A DNA stretch of 64,000 nucleotides from assembly GCA_902728285.1 (NCBI GenBank), contig CACVBU010000504.1:168038-232037 (forward strand), read 5' to 3'. The translations under genes and the position numbers were made by a program. The notes below the pieces were generated by a model that made no database searches, was not told the origin of the DNA, and saw only the letters and a list, made by a program, of their open reading frames with translations. Positions 42,901-52,477 of this stretch are shown here, one piece after another (the first letter of the stretch is position 1; every line of letters begins with the position of its first letter). This DNA is from Clytia hemisphaerica. Lineage: Eukaryota; Cnidaria; Hydrozoa; Leptothecata; Clytiidae.

Positions 42901-43943
42901 TTGGACAAGGACCTCCTCTAGAATATCTAAAACATGAATGGTTTTGCATGATATAATAAAACACATTTGAAAAAGGAACTTGCAGACTTGGTAAATATTT
43001 CTCACAAGGAGTACACACTCTTTTTATCATTAGAAATTTTTGAAATCTTTTTGTATTTTAAGCCTTATTTTCACCATTTTGTGAGTATTTTAGTCCATAA
43101 AACCTTGAATGTTTTTAACTTGTTCTTAATATTTTGGTCATAGAAGCCTTATATTTTTATATGATTTGTTCTTATATGGACGTTATGAACATTACATGAA
43201 CGTTAAAACAACGTCGTGTGTCAGCTGGGCAGAACGTGATGTAGAATAAAAGGGTAAAAGCTCACTTAATTGATTTAGATACATACAAACTTTAAAAGCA
43301 TAGCGGCCTTTAGTCTTTTAGGATTTTTAAGCTAGAGGTATCAGAAAGGTTACCACAGGGACAACTGGCTTGTCAGACTCGGCGGAACAACCGTTAAAGT
43401 GGGGGAGGCTGAAGGGTCAAAACGAGATAAAATTCCCAGTCTCCCCACTCTCCCCAGTTCCGCCGGGTCTGCTTGTGGCATAATGGGGAAAAAGTGTAAA
43501 AGTTTACCTATTAACAGCCCTTTCATGATTTTTTCTGTCCCCTTCATTTCGGAGTATATTAAAGGTTTCGTCTCTGTATATCGAACAATGATCGGTTTTT
43601 TACACGCCGGAATGTAACCACAGTATTGCTCTTGATCCACAGAATTATTAAAATATTTAATGTAACGATTTTGTAAGCGACAACCAAGGAATTTACTTCC
43701 ACGATCAATTTTAAGTGATTGGTACATTAGTTGATACCAAGTGTTCGAATCTAGTAGGCTAGCACTTGGAGAAAATTGGTTGGGCTCCTCGACAAAGGTT
43801 TCATCGCCGTCATTGTTATCGTAATCGGTAGTAACGCCGTTATTATAATACCGTGATCCAAGAGTCTGACATTGTTTATTTACCAACAAAAAGAAAACTA
43901 CCAATGAAAATCGGTTTGAAATGAATTGAGATTTTAGCGCCAT
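36970..43943 (-). CDS. Glutamate-receptor-like channel with potassium selectivity filter, copy B
   Basis: Eight exons: 43508-43943, 42583-42926, 41825-41919, 41473-41632, 39100-39169, 38403-38456, 37745-37941, 36970-37161; 515 residues, no interruption. A signal peptide (MALKSQFISNRFSLVVFFLL) precedes an acidic spacer and S1 with TKPLIYSEMK and IIAPVEFRGEESSLLGH. The arginine in EFRGE may be the ligand carboxylate contact of glutamate receptors, an inference from position. Then come TM1 (WPLFVTALSMAVLAGVIIWI), pore FWWAYVSMTTVG-YGDKTPST (filter glycine at codon 292), TM2, S2 (IAMDALAYNY, YHVGFGVLSKKNPYYKMQKE) and TM3 (PFWLTITITLVGSLLLALIC). Animal glutamate receptors have no GYGD pore and carry SYTANLAA after it; both features are potassium-channel-like here. 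I chose the ATG at 43943; an in-frame ATG at 44006 is possible. Introns hold a reverse-transcriptase fragment, inverted-repeat elements and a 28S fragment. Confidence 0.85.
37390..37560. mobile_element. 171-bp TA-flanked MITE with TTTCCCCGACGAAAA words
   Basis: CCTTATCGGGGAAAACTT at the left is inverted at the right (AAGTTTTCCCCGATAAGG), with TA on both sides (37388-37389 and 37561-37562). Inside, TCGGGGAAAA, TTTTCCCCGACGAAAATTTT and AAGTGACGAA recur. It lies in intron 7 of copy B. Confidence 0.8.
38647..39003. mobile_element. ACACG(T)n-ended element, AAGAATA version
   Basis: Starts ACACGTTTTTTTATAAGAAT and ends TTCTCTTATAAAAAAAAGTG. The repeated word is AAGAATA or AAGAATG, and a nearly full-length sister copy lies at 52478-52828. 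It sits in intron 5 of copy B. Confidence 0.75.
39420..40060 (+). pseudogene. Non-LTR retrotransposon reverse transcriptase fragment
   Basis: Read across several frameshifts, the segment shows NNIPPIIWKD, KGDLTLATNYRGISFLPIAA, KNQNGFRRG, LRRVLEEARNFNLDAILVFV and FKKAFDSVDR, the ordered blocks of a LINE reverse transcriptase up to the first catalytic aspartate region. Stops and frameshifts show it is dead. It lies in intron 4 of receptor copy B, opposite to that gene, and abuts the inverted-repeat element at 40142. Confidence 0.8.
40142..41340. mobile_element. 1.2-kb inverted-repeat element (CCTGAGTATCAGAGGTTAAG ends)
   Basis: Arms of about 300 bp run inward from CCTGAGTATCAGAGGTTAAG at the left and its inverted relative at 41300-41340. 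Both arms contain GACCAATAATAGAAATTTTA and GCAGTTTACTATTTA or complements. Partial copies occur at 48949-49700 and 51775-51985. The 40500-40980 centre has no recognised protein. It is in intron 4 of copy B. Confidence 0.75.
42369..42556. mobile_element. CACAGACC-type MITE in intron 2 of copy B
   Basis: Ends GCACCCCCTTCTCATGGACC and GGGTCTGTGAGAAGCGGGTG are inverted copies. Internal phrases (CCAGTGGGAAGGG, TTACCACCGGGG) match the element at 32709-33015. Its right end lies only about 25 bp from exon 2. Confidence 0.75.
43215..43480 (+). pseudogene. 28S rRNA fragment interrupted by a small transposon
   Basis: The plus strand reads AATAAAAGGGTAAAAGCTCA, then TTTTTAAGCTAGAGGTATCA, GAAAGGTTACCACAGGGACA and ACTGGCTTGT. 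These are successive pieces of a highly conserved stretch of eukaryotic 28S rRNA near the peptidyl-transferase domain, here with point changes. It is about 160 bp long, so it is a dispersed pseudogene and not an rRNA gene. The match resumes with GGCA after the insert at 43374-43471. It lies in intron 1 of receptor copy B. Confidence 0.75.
43374..43471. mobile_element. 98-bp MITE inserted in the 28S fragment
   Basis: The ends CAGACTCGGCGGAAC and GTTCCGCCGGGTCTG are inverted copies, and CTTGT flanks both sides (43369-43373 and 43472-43476), a five-base target duplication. Removing it rejoins the 28S sequence (GGCTTGT then GGCA). Confidence 0.82.
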
Positions 43944-44006
43944 TATATACAAAGACTTGATCGCACGGTTAAATGTAGGATGAATCGAGAGAAACAAACT
44001 TTTCAA

Positions 44007-44768
44007 TTTTGATTTTCAGATTATGAATTTTGATTTATTTTTTGTTTTATTTTATTTTTCTGGCTCTCTTTATACAATTTCAATAAAAATGGTTCTAATT
44101 TTGAAAATTATTAATAATGAATACATTTTTTTCAAAACAAAAAATTAATTAAATTGTCACCGTTTAGAAACCCATAGCCTCAGATTAGCAATCTTTCAAC
44201 AGTTATAGAGAGAGCTGTGTCCTTGAAAATATTATCCAAAATAACTCAATGTCCAGGTATACTTGGAAAGCTTTTGAGAACATTTTATAAAAATGTACAT
44301 TCTATGTGAAAACCATGAAAACACGGTCTTTGCTTAAATTTTGGATCTGTATACATTTCCCATATGCAAGGAAAAGGATTGGACCTGTGTACCACTAATG
44401 TACCACGTACCACTAATTCGCTACTAGAGTGTAAGTTTCAAGTTTGCCGGGTGAACTTGTAGACTAGAGTCTACTTTTGGCTTGCTCCATACTGCTTTTA
44501 CCTTCCAAAAACAACTAAAATCTGACATACTGTTTTACAGTCCACCTAAGCAAAAGTATACTACCATATACAACCGGGCCACCATCCAGTCTATAAAAAA
44601 AGCTACAAGTCAACCCCGGGCTAGTGCACTAGTGACAACCAAGTGCCATCAGTAGTCTGTCCCTTGGAGGAAATCAACCAATGAAATGATTTTAACTCGA
44701 ACTTAGTCCTCCTTTAAGCATGTTTTGTGCAACGATTGACACTAAGTGTATTGGTACAAACTATTTCA
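44007..44768. other. Intergenic region between receptor copies B and C
   Basis: Only about 0.75 kb separates the two genes. I see no exon or repeat that I can support. The promoter of copy B must lie here or in the adjacent untranslated sequence. Confidence 0.4.
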
Positions 44769-47700
44769 TCAAATGTTTTTCTCTTTAACATCGATAACAT
44801 CGACTTTATCTGTCTTTTCCTGTATAATTTCTTCAGGATGAACTTCTTTCTTTTGTTTCCCAACAATAAACTTCTTGAAGATCTGACAAACGATGATAAA
44901 AAGAACAGAACCCACCAAAGTTACCACAATGGCTACCCAAAATGGTTCTTTTGATGCATCGAAAATGACCTGTGTTGATTTCTCATTGGAGTTTGCTTCC
45001 TTCGTCTTCTTTCTGATGTAACGCTGTTGGAAAAAGGGAATATAAAATTGGATACCACCTTTGCTCACTTATATAGAACGTTATAAAGAAACCCAGAGAC
45101 TTTTTTATCAATAATTGGAGTGACGGCTAAGGTGTGCAAGGCGTCAGTGACATAAACCAGGGGTTTCCGGTTCGAATCTGCACTCCTTCTTTTAACGATC
45201 CCTTTAGTTCATAGATAGTCGTGGACCCTGTGAAAACAATTAAAAGACTGTTTAAAAGTCCTATATTATTGGGCTATCCGTGTAGAATATAGACAAGAAC
45301 ATCTATCTAAATCTACATATTTCCGACCAATTTTATTATTTAAGTTGAGTTTTTTTTGTTTGAAACATTTAGGAACTCTACGTATGTAGTGAGTTACAAA
45401 CATCTTGTGTTCGAACGATAAAGATTGACCACGAACTCAAATCGCTAGAAACATCTCCTTTTCACAGACCCACTGGCACTCCTTGCCACTGGACAAATTG
45501 ACCAAAATATCTTCCCCGGTGGAAAATTATACTCAAATCTTTGTCTCCATTGAAAATAATCAAATAAACCAATCCTCACTGTAAAATTTTTACTATTTTT
45601 CCATGCCCACTGAATTTTCTGACTTGAAAACAAAAGAATTGAAATCCCCAGCCATAAGAAATATGGGAATATCAATCCCCATCGAGATCCAGTTAGTTAT
45701 TTTTATACCCACTGGCTAGAAAATCTTACCGAGTCTGTGAGAAGGAGGTGTCTAGAAGGAAGAGTAGAATGCAAATGACTAGAAGAATAATGTGAACTAA
45801 CAAGTTACCTCTCCGACATGTAAATCTTCTTGGCTATGTTTATTGAACTCTGTTTGCATTCTGTAATAAGGGTTGTCATCTTTCAAGGAGCCGAATCCTA
45901 TATGACAGTCTTTTAGTGAGCTAACGTACTTTACTTCTGAAAATTGTTCTGGATTTTCCAATTTAGACAAAGAATAATGATATGTCCATTCATCCAGTGC
46001 AATCACTATAAGATAGAAAAAAACGTTCGTTCGTTCGTTCGTTCGTTCGTTCGTTCGTTCGTTCGTTCGTTCGTTCGTTCGTTCGTTCGTTCGTTCGTTC
46101 GTTTCGTTCGTTCGTTCGTTCGTTCGTTCGTTCGTTCGTTCGTTCGTTCGTTCGTTCGTTCGTTCGTTCGTTCGTTCGTTCGTTCGTTCGTTCGTTCGTT
46201 CGTTCGTTCGTTCGTTCGTTCGTTCGTTCGTTCGTTCGTTCGTTCGTTCGTTCGTTCGTTCGTTCGTTCGTTCGTTCGTTCGTTCGTTCGTTCGTTCGTT
46301 CGTTCGTTCGTTCGTTCGTTCGTTCGTTCGTTCGTTCGTTCGTTCGTTCGTTCGTTCGTTCGTTCGTTCGTTCGTTCGTTCGTTCGTTCGTTCGTTCGTT
46401 CGTTCGTTCGTTCGTTCGTTCGTTCGTTCGTTCGTTCGTTCGTTCGTTCGTTCGTTCGTTCGTTCGTTCGTTCGTTCGTTCGTTCGTTCGTTCGTTCGTT
46501 CGTTCGTTCGTTCGTTCGTTCGTTCGTTCGTTCGTTCGTTCGTTCGTTCGTTCGTTCGTTCGTTCGTTCGTTCGTTCGTTCGTTCGTTCGTTCGTTCGTT
46601 CGTTCGTTCGTTCGTTCGTTCGTTCGTTCGTTCGTTCGTTCGTTCGTTCGTTCGTTCGTTCGTTCGTTCGTTCGTTCGTTCGTTCGTTCGTTCGTTCGTT
46701 CGTTCGTTCGTTCGTTCGTTCGTTCGTTCGTTCGTTCGTTCGTTCGTTCGTTCGTTCGTTCGTTCGTTCGTTCGTTCGTTCGTTCGTTCGTTCGTTCGTT
46801 CGTTCGTTCGTTCGTTCGTTCGTTCGTTCGTTCGTTCGTCGTTCGTTCGTTCGTTCGTTCGTTCGTTCGTTCGTTCGTTCGTTCGTTCGTTCGTTCGTTC
46901 GTTCGTTCGTTCGTTCGTTCGTTCGTTCGTTCGTTCGTTCGTTCGTTCGTTCGTTCGTTCGTTCGTTCGTTCGTTCGTTCGTTCGTTCGTTCGTTCGTTC
47001 GTTCGTTCGTTCGTTCGTTCGTTCGTTCGTTCGTTCGTTCGTTCGTTCGTTCGTTCGTTCGTTCGTTCGTTCGTTCGTTCGTTCGTTCGTTCGTTTTGAA
47101 TTGAAAAGCTTTACCTGGTATGTTTCCGTCTTCTAACGCTTTGAAAAGTTCGTCGATGTCTTTGTATACTAAAAACGAATCAGTGCTCTTGTTTATATCG
47201 CGTAACTATCTGAGCTCTGAACCATAATACGGTTACTAAAATGCCTTTTCCTAGGAGCTCTTGCATCAGCAGTTATTCAAAGCTATAACAAAAGCTTCTT
47301 TACCTCTTGGAAGTGCAAATTCTTTGATGATGCTATTTACAACATGCACTTTATATCGGATGTAACCAACCTGCAACACAATCAATAAGATATCGTCGGG
47401 AAAACATTAACTTACATAGGTGAAAGATTGAAAACAACGTTTATAAATCGGTAGTATGACTTTACTCAAAACATGGAGTTGTGATGGCAAGCGACCATAG
47501 ATTGCATAGACTTTCAATTATCATTGCCTCTATAGGAGTGCAGGTTTTTAGTCTATAAGTGAGTTTTTTACCGAACTTCAGAAATTTATGTTTTCAGCAT
47601 ACAAAGAAATGAGTACCTCCTTTCCATTTAAGTCAAACGTATTCTGCTCGGTGATGGCGTTGTTCAGTCCAGTGATAATAGCAGCCGTAAACATATTGAA

Positions 47701-50235
47701 CAAGGTGATGCCGATTAAAATCCATAGAATAGCAAACAAACGACCAAATACTGTCGATGGTGTCTTGTCACCGTATCTGCGGTGGAGAAAAAATTACCTT
47801 TTAAAATAATGTCATAATCTAGATAGCCAATAAAGTTTCGGTAAATGTTGCTAGAATTTGGGACAATAAGCGATTCCTGGTCAAAATTCTTGATAAGAAC
47901 ACAAGATCTTGCAGGATATTATCAGATCTTACAAGATCTTGGCAAGAGTTTTGACCAGGGTTCAGGATGACTAATTTGGGATTGTTGCCCCTCAGGTCTA
48001 TACAATACAAATATCAGCTAGATAGCTGACTCAAACCTTGAGTATTATATTGAAGTAAAAATGTCTTGATTGTCGTTATTTAAAGGGATACAAATTAAAC
48101 TCTCACCCGACAGTCGTCATGGAAACATAAGCCCACCAAAATCCTTCGAAGGCTCCTTTTGGGAAATCCTTAGGAAAATGTTCCTCGTTGCTCCATTGAT
48201 CCTGAAAATTGAAAACATCATTCTAAATACAATATCTTTGCCTCTGATCCCGAAACATATCAATTTGAAAGATACAAACCTCATTACAAGGGCAGTAATT
48301 TTCTACATCTTCACATCTGTACAAAATTTTCAATCTTTGTGAGAAGAAAACTTTCTTGAAATTTTACAAAATTTATTACCGAAATCCAAATGATAACGCC
48401 AGCAAAAACGGCCATTGCGAGAGCAGTCACAAAAAGTGGCCAAGTTAACAAAGAGTTTTGTATCAACGAAGTAACCAATTTGAAAGGGTCCATTGGCTTT
48501 ATTTTACCAAGGTAGAAGACATTCTCATGCTTTAATACGGGAACAACAGCATGCCCTAATAAGGAAGACGGCTCCCCACGGAATTCGATCGGTGCAACAA
48601 TGTTATTAAGACTATCTGAGTGAAGATTTTTAAAGAATTTGTCATCATGTTTTTTGATTCTTCGATATTGGATGGAATTGCAGGAAACACAACAACGCTT
48701 CACTAATACTTCTTCCAAATGTTCTAAAATGTAAACAGTGATGACGTCAGAAATGTGTAAAAACAAAGCACGATGGTTTATCGAATTTTTCAAAAACATT
48801 CCTGTTTGCAAACCCAATGAAATCTCCTGTTCATTGAAAGAATTTGCCAAGAAATCGTCCCGAGTTTTTTTAAAAATAAAAATAAACTATATAAGAACAT
48901 AAGGCTTCGATGGCCAAAATGTTAAGAACAAGTTAAGAACATTTTTAGTACCCTGAGTACCAGAGGTCGAAAATATTTCAACCTCTGAAGACCAATAATA
49001 GAAATGTTATCGCACATGTGTCAATCTAATCATTGTAGAAAAAATCAAAGATGAAGATTAAATATTACCATATTAATGTCTAGCAGACTGTATCATTATG
49101 CAGTTTACTCCCGGGGGGGGGGGGCACTGGGTTTGCGGACTGACGGTATGTGCGGGCCAAAAATTGGCTTTTAAAATTGCACCCTTACAGTGCAGCAAAA
49201 ATCAGTGAAAATCATACCCTTAGAGTGCATTTTCCCCCAAATTTTCGATCCCTTTCGTGCAAAAGATGGTCAAAATTCTAGCATTTTTGGTCAAAATATC
49301 TAGATTTTTCAAGAATTTTCTGAAATTTCTACCCTTACAGTGCATCTCTAGTTTTTCCGACCCTTACAGTGCATTTTAAACATATTGGAAAAGGTACCCT
49401 TAGGACCCGCACATACCCGTCGGTCCTTTTGCCCAGCTGCCCCCCCCCGGGAGTTTACTATTTACGAATTCCCCAGAAACGTCCAAGTGTAATTGAAATG
49501 AGTTTCTTTCAAAAAATATTTTACATGATCCCATGTATAACAGTAAATACTAAACTTTTAATTATGGAAATAAAAAAAACTTCGTCCAAGATCTTGGATG
49601 GTTGTCATGGTTACTTTTCTCTGCGTTGATTGCGTGCTGAATAGAATCTGGATTAGTCGGCACAGCGTCGATATATGATTTCGACCTGTGCTTTTCACGG
49701 TACATTTTTAGGCTGAAAATTACAAAAATTAAGAAAACTCTAAGGCTACAAAAATTTTGGATGTTCTTTAAAGAAAAAAACGTGTAAATTATTCACCTGT
49801 CAGGATACCTTCTATTGTTTTTGTTCCATTGTCATTTTCCACAGTATAAATGAGGGGTGGAGATTCAGTAAACCAAACTACAATGGGTTCACCGCACCCA
49901 GGGTAGAAATCACAGACTTCTCGCTGAATATCCGTTCCTTCAAATGATCTAATGTAAATATAATTCAAAAAGCAAGTATTGTATTTGTATTCTTTCAATG
50001 TTCTGTTTTCAAAATAATTATCATAGTGTAGAATTCCACTCCATGCTGTCAGATTCAGATCTTTAGCGTACGAGGATGGTGTTTCAGCGAATTCAGATTC
50101 AAATTCATCCGAATCTCTACTCGGTTCTTCTTCTTGTCTATGTTTTAGTCCTCCTTCACTGCCATCCACTTGACAAATATTTTGAAATAGTGGTAATATT
50201 AATACTAAGGTTATTGTTGATCTAAGCACCGTCAT
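44769..50235 (-). CDS. Glutamate-receptor-like channel with potassium selectivity filter, copy C
   Basis: Eight exons: 49797-50235, 48380-48723, 48107-48201, 47617-47776, 47304-47370, 47115-47168, 45809-46005, 44769-45023; 536 residues, intact. The N-terminal signal (MTVLRSTITLVLILPLF) is followed by an acidic spacer and S1 containing TESPPLIYTVEND and IVAPIEFRGEPSSLLGH. Then come TM1 (WPLFVTALAMAVFAGVIIWI), pore GFWWAYVSMTTVG-YGDKTPST (filter glycine at codon 293), TM2, S2 with IALDEWTYHY and CHIGFGSLKDDNPYYRMQTE, TM3 (PFWVAIVVTLVGSVLFIIVC) and a charged tail. S1 and S2 together would form the clamshell that binds an amino acid outside the cell. The ALDEW pattern resembles the VDE-P-Y block of plant and bacterial receptor S2 lobes. 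It is the 5'-most gene of the tandem array, so B and A lie downstream. Intron 6 holds a 1.07-kb tetranucleotide repeat. Confidence 0.87.
45120..45190 (+). repeat. tRNA-like relic
   Basis: GGAGTGACGGCTAAGGTG at the start and GGTTCGAATCTGCACTCC at the end give a six-base acceptor-like pairing and a B-box-like motif. The other arms do not fold well. It may be a tRNA pseudogene or the head of a SINE; it lies in intron 7 of copy C. Confidence 0.35.
45452..45753. mobile_element. CACAGACC-type MITE in intron 7 of copy C
   Basis: Left end ATCTCCTTTTCACAGACCC and right end GAGTCTGTGAGAAGGAGGTG are inverted relatives, with internal words CCACTGGACA, CCCACTGAATT and CCACTGGCTAG. It is the same family as 32709-33015. 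Confidence 0.72.
46024..47095. repeat. 1.07-kb CGTT/TTCG tetranucleotide microsatellite
   Basis: About 268 copies of a four-base unit, broken only at about 46101-46106 (an extra T) and about 46836-46843 (a missing T). It fills most of intron 6 of receptor copy C, starting 18 bp from exon 7 and ending 19 bp from exon 6. The long open frame of repeated SFVR on the plus strand is an artefact of the four-base period. Confidence 0.98.
48949..49700. mobile_element. Copy of the CCTGAGTACCAGAGG element, split by a CCCGGG-ended insert
   Basis: The left part (GACCAATAATAGAAATG, ATTAATGTCTAGCAGACTGT) matches 40180-40320. The right part from 49454 (ATTTACGAATTCCCCAGAAA to GTGCTTTTCACGGTAC) matches the inner portion of the same element in either arm. 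It lies in intron 1 of copy C. Confidence 0.72.
49108..49453. mobile_element. 346-bp MITE with CTCCCGGGGGG ends and CCCTTACAGTGCA words
   Basis: The ends CTCCCGGGGGGGG and CCCCCCCCGGGAG are inverted, and TTTA flanks both sides (49104-49107 and 49454-49457). The interior repeats CACCCTTACAGTGCA, ATACCCTTAGAGTGCA and ACCCTTACAGTGCATTTT. The uninterrupted target sequence is visible at about 40313-40330, which proves insertion. Confidence 0.85.
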
Positions 50236-51774
50236 TTTAACCTGGATTTGTTAAATTTTCTTGATAAAGGTCTTGGTTGTTCCTTTTTACATTGAAAAAA
50301 TAATCTTTCATTTAATTTGAAATTCCGTTAAAAATGTAGAATAGCAGTTTTGGAAGTTTTTCAATTTTTCAAAAAGGGTCTTTGTATTATCATGCTGATT
50401 TTACAAAGTTCAATTTTGAAATAGAATTTAGCTTAGTTTCATTGACAACATTATATTAACAGTTAACAGCTACTGTGTAAGACTATAGTCCATATAAGAA
50501 AAAACTTTCTTTCCATTGATTTTTATTTGTGTACTTACTTGAACTTGCGTTGAGAAATTAGTTTTTTTGCTCTCTTTTTGATCATGTGATTAAATCTTAA
50601 ACCAATCACAAGAGGAGTACTGGGTAACGTGATTAAAAACCGAGCAAATAGACCAGCGTCCGGGATTCAGAAAAGACCTTAAAAATGGTTTTCGTAGGGC
50701 ACCTCTTAGATCAGGGTAAATTTTTGATATTATGTTCCTAATAGGGTGTAGAATTGACAAAAAAGATTTGCACGTCGAATCTCCTGCAGTTTTCGAGTGA
50801 GTCGATTTTTAGTTACAGTAATCGATATAACTTTACTAACGGTTTTTTCGAAGTCTTAAAATCAAATATCTGAGGCTACCAACGGATTCAGCGTAAAAAG
50901 TAGATAAAGAAAATAGGGTTATTTGTTAAGTTTCGACCACCTTGGCGTTTTCCGATGATATCAGCATTTTACTTGGAAAAAACTATATTCCCACATGACA
51001 CATTTTACACAAAATATATTCGTTTCAAAAATGAATATGTTTTGGTCTCCCATTTTGTAAGGCCAATTCAGAAAATAGATTCAGAAGATGAAAACAATTT
51101 TGGGAAAATTCTTTGCCGAAATTGAAAACGCAAAGAATTTGAAGAATTTTCGAGAGGTTTTACTACAGTTAAAATTAATTTGAACTGAAAATTCCCAAAA
51201 GATATGAATCCACAAATTGGTGGTTGAAAATTACCGCTCAAAATAGACCACCACGAAACTAGCAGTGATATACTTTTTTATAACGTTTTGGCCTCCTTAA
51301 GATCACCATTAATTTTTTAATAAATTGATTACTAACCTTTGGCGACCGGAAAATTCCGTAGACATATAAAAAAATCACAATAACGATGCCAAATTTAGTA
51401 CATCGAAAATGTTGTTTACTTCAAATCTCCTTTGGAAGAATACTATTAACTGATATTTTCACTAAAAAATTGTTTTTGAATGCGTTCACTTCCTTTAAAT
51501 GCGACCAATTATAAATGGTCAAGACCACCATTTTGAATAGCAACTGTCATTTTTTGCCAAGTTTCGATGTTATTTTTTGTTGGAGTTTTTCCTTATTTCC
51601 GTAGAAAATGTTTGTTATCGATCGATAAATGCACTTCCAACTTCCTACTAATAGGTGGATTTCCGCCTAGACTTTTTGCTGGAATCCATCAATTAAAACC
51701 TTTTAATCAAGAAACTATGACAGACTTTTCTCACGTTTAGTTTACAATATTTTTGACACAGGACATGCGTTCAC
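50236..51774. other. Upstream flank of the receptor array; no gene seen
   Basis: No coding exon is recognised. The region should include the promoter of copy C. A short stretch near 50685-50705 (AAAATGGTTTTCGTAGGGC) resembles part of the reverse-transcriptase fragment at 39718, but it is too short to call. Confidence 0.4.
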
Positions 51775-51985
51775 ATTTTGTCTCTGTGACCCTGGCGTGT
51801 ACTGTGAAAAGCACAGCCCGGCATCATACATCGACCTGTGCTGACCAATCCAGATTCTATTCCGCAGTTCATCTTTGATTCTTTCTACAGTGATTAGATT
51901 GACAAAATGCGCGATAAAATTTTTATTATTGGTCTTCAGAGGTTGATATATTCTTGGAGAGCTCAACCTCTGATACTCAGGGTAC
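51775..51985. mobile_element. Right-arm copy of the CCTGAGTATCAGAGG element
   Basis: GATTAGATTGACAAAATGCG, TTATTGGTCTTCAGAGGTTG and the outer end CCTCTGATACTCAGGGTA match the inverted arm at 41230-41340, and this copy preserves the terminus that is changed there. It is a solo arm. Confidence 0.7.
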
Positions 51986-52477
51986 CTGGCGTGCAAAAGC
52001 ATCACCAATTTATATTTTGAAAAATTAAAATTTTTCAATTCTAAAAAATTTGTTGAACGATGGAAAAGAATGCGGCTATTATATTTTGGTTTTTCCTAAT
52101 TCTAACAAATTCTACAGTCGTAATTTTTTAAAATTTAACCATATCAATATCAACGACACCTAATATCATAATATCATTGGCGACTAAAATTAAGTAAAAA
52201 ATATTGTTGATATGCCAACTTAGTGAGCTTTAATGACCACATTAACTTAAATGGCCATGAGCAAGCACTTAATTTTACTTACGGTACAGTGCCGTAGGAA
52301 GCATTTTGATATTGAGGGGGGGGGACATAAGTTCAGTGAAATTTTGAAATCTAGAGCTCTAAATTGGCTAAAAACACACTCGATAAAGGCAAAATTTAAA
52401 GGTGAAATATTCGATTTTATGAAAAAAATCACTCTCAAAAAAATTGTCGGAGGGCTAAGCAAGCATATGACTACACG

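Noticed and set aside
43350..43617. Coding extension of receptor copy B exon 1 beyond 43508
   Set aside because: The exon has a good GT donor at 43507 in the same phase as copies A and C; the extension reads through a MITE and a 28S fragment.
45944..47104. A 386-residue open frame of repeated SFVR on the plus strand
   Set aside because: It is the translation of a four-base microsatellite, open in every frame by arithmetic, and it lies in an intron of a gene on the other strand.
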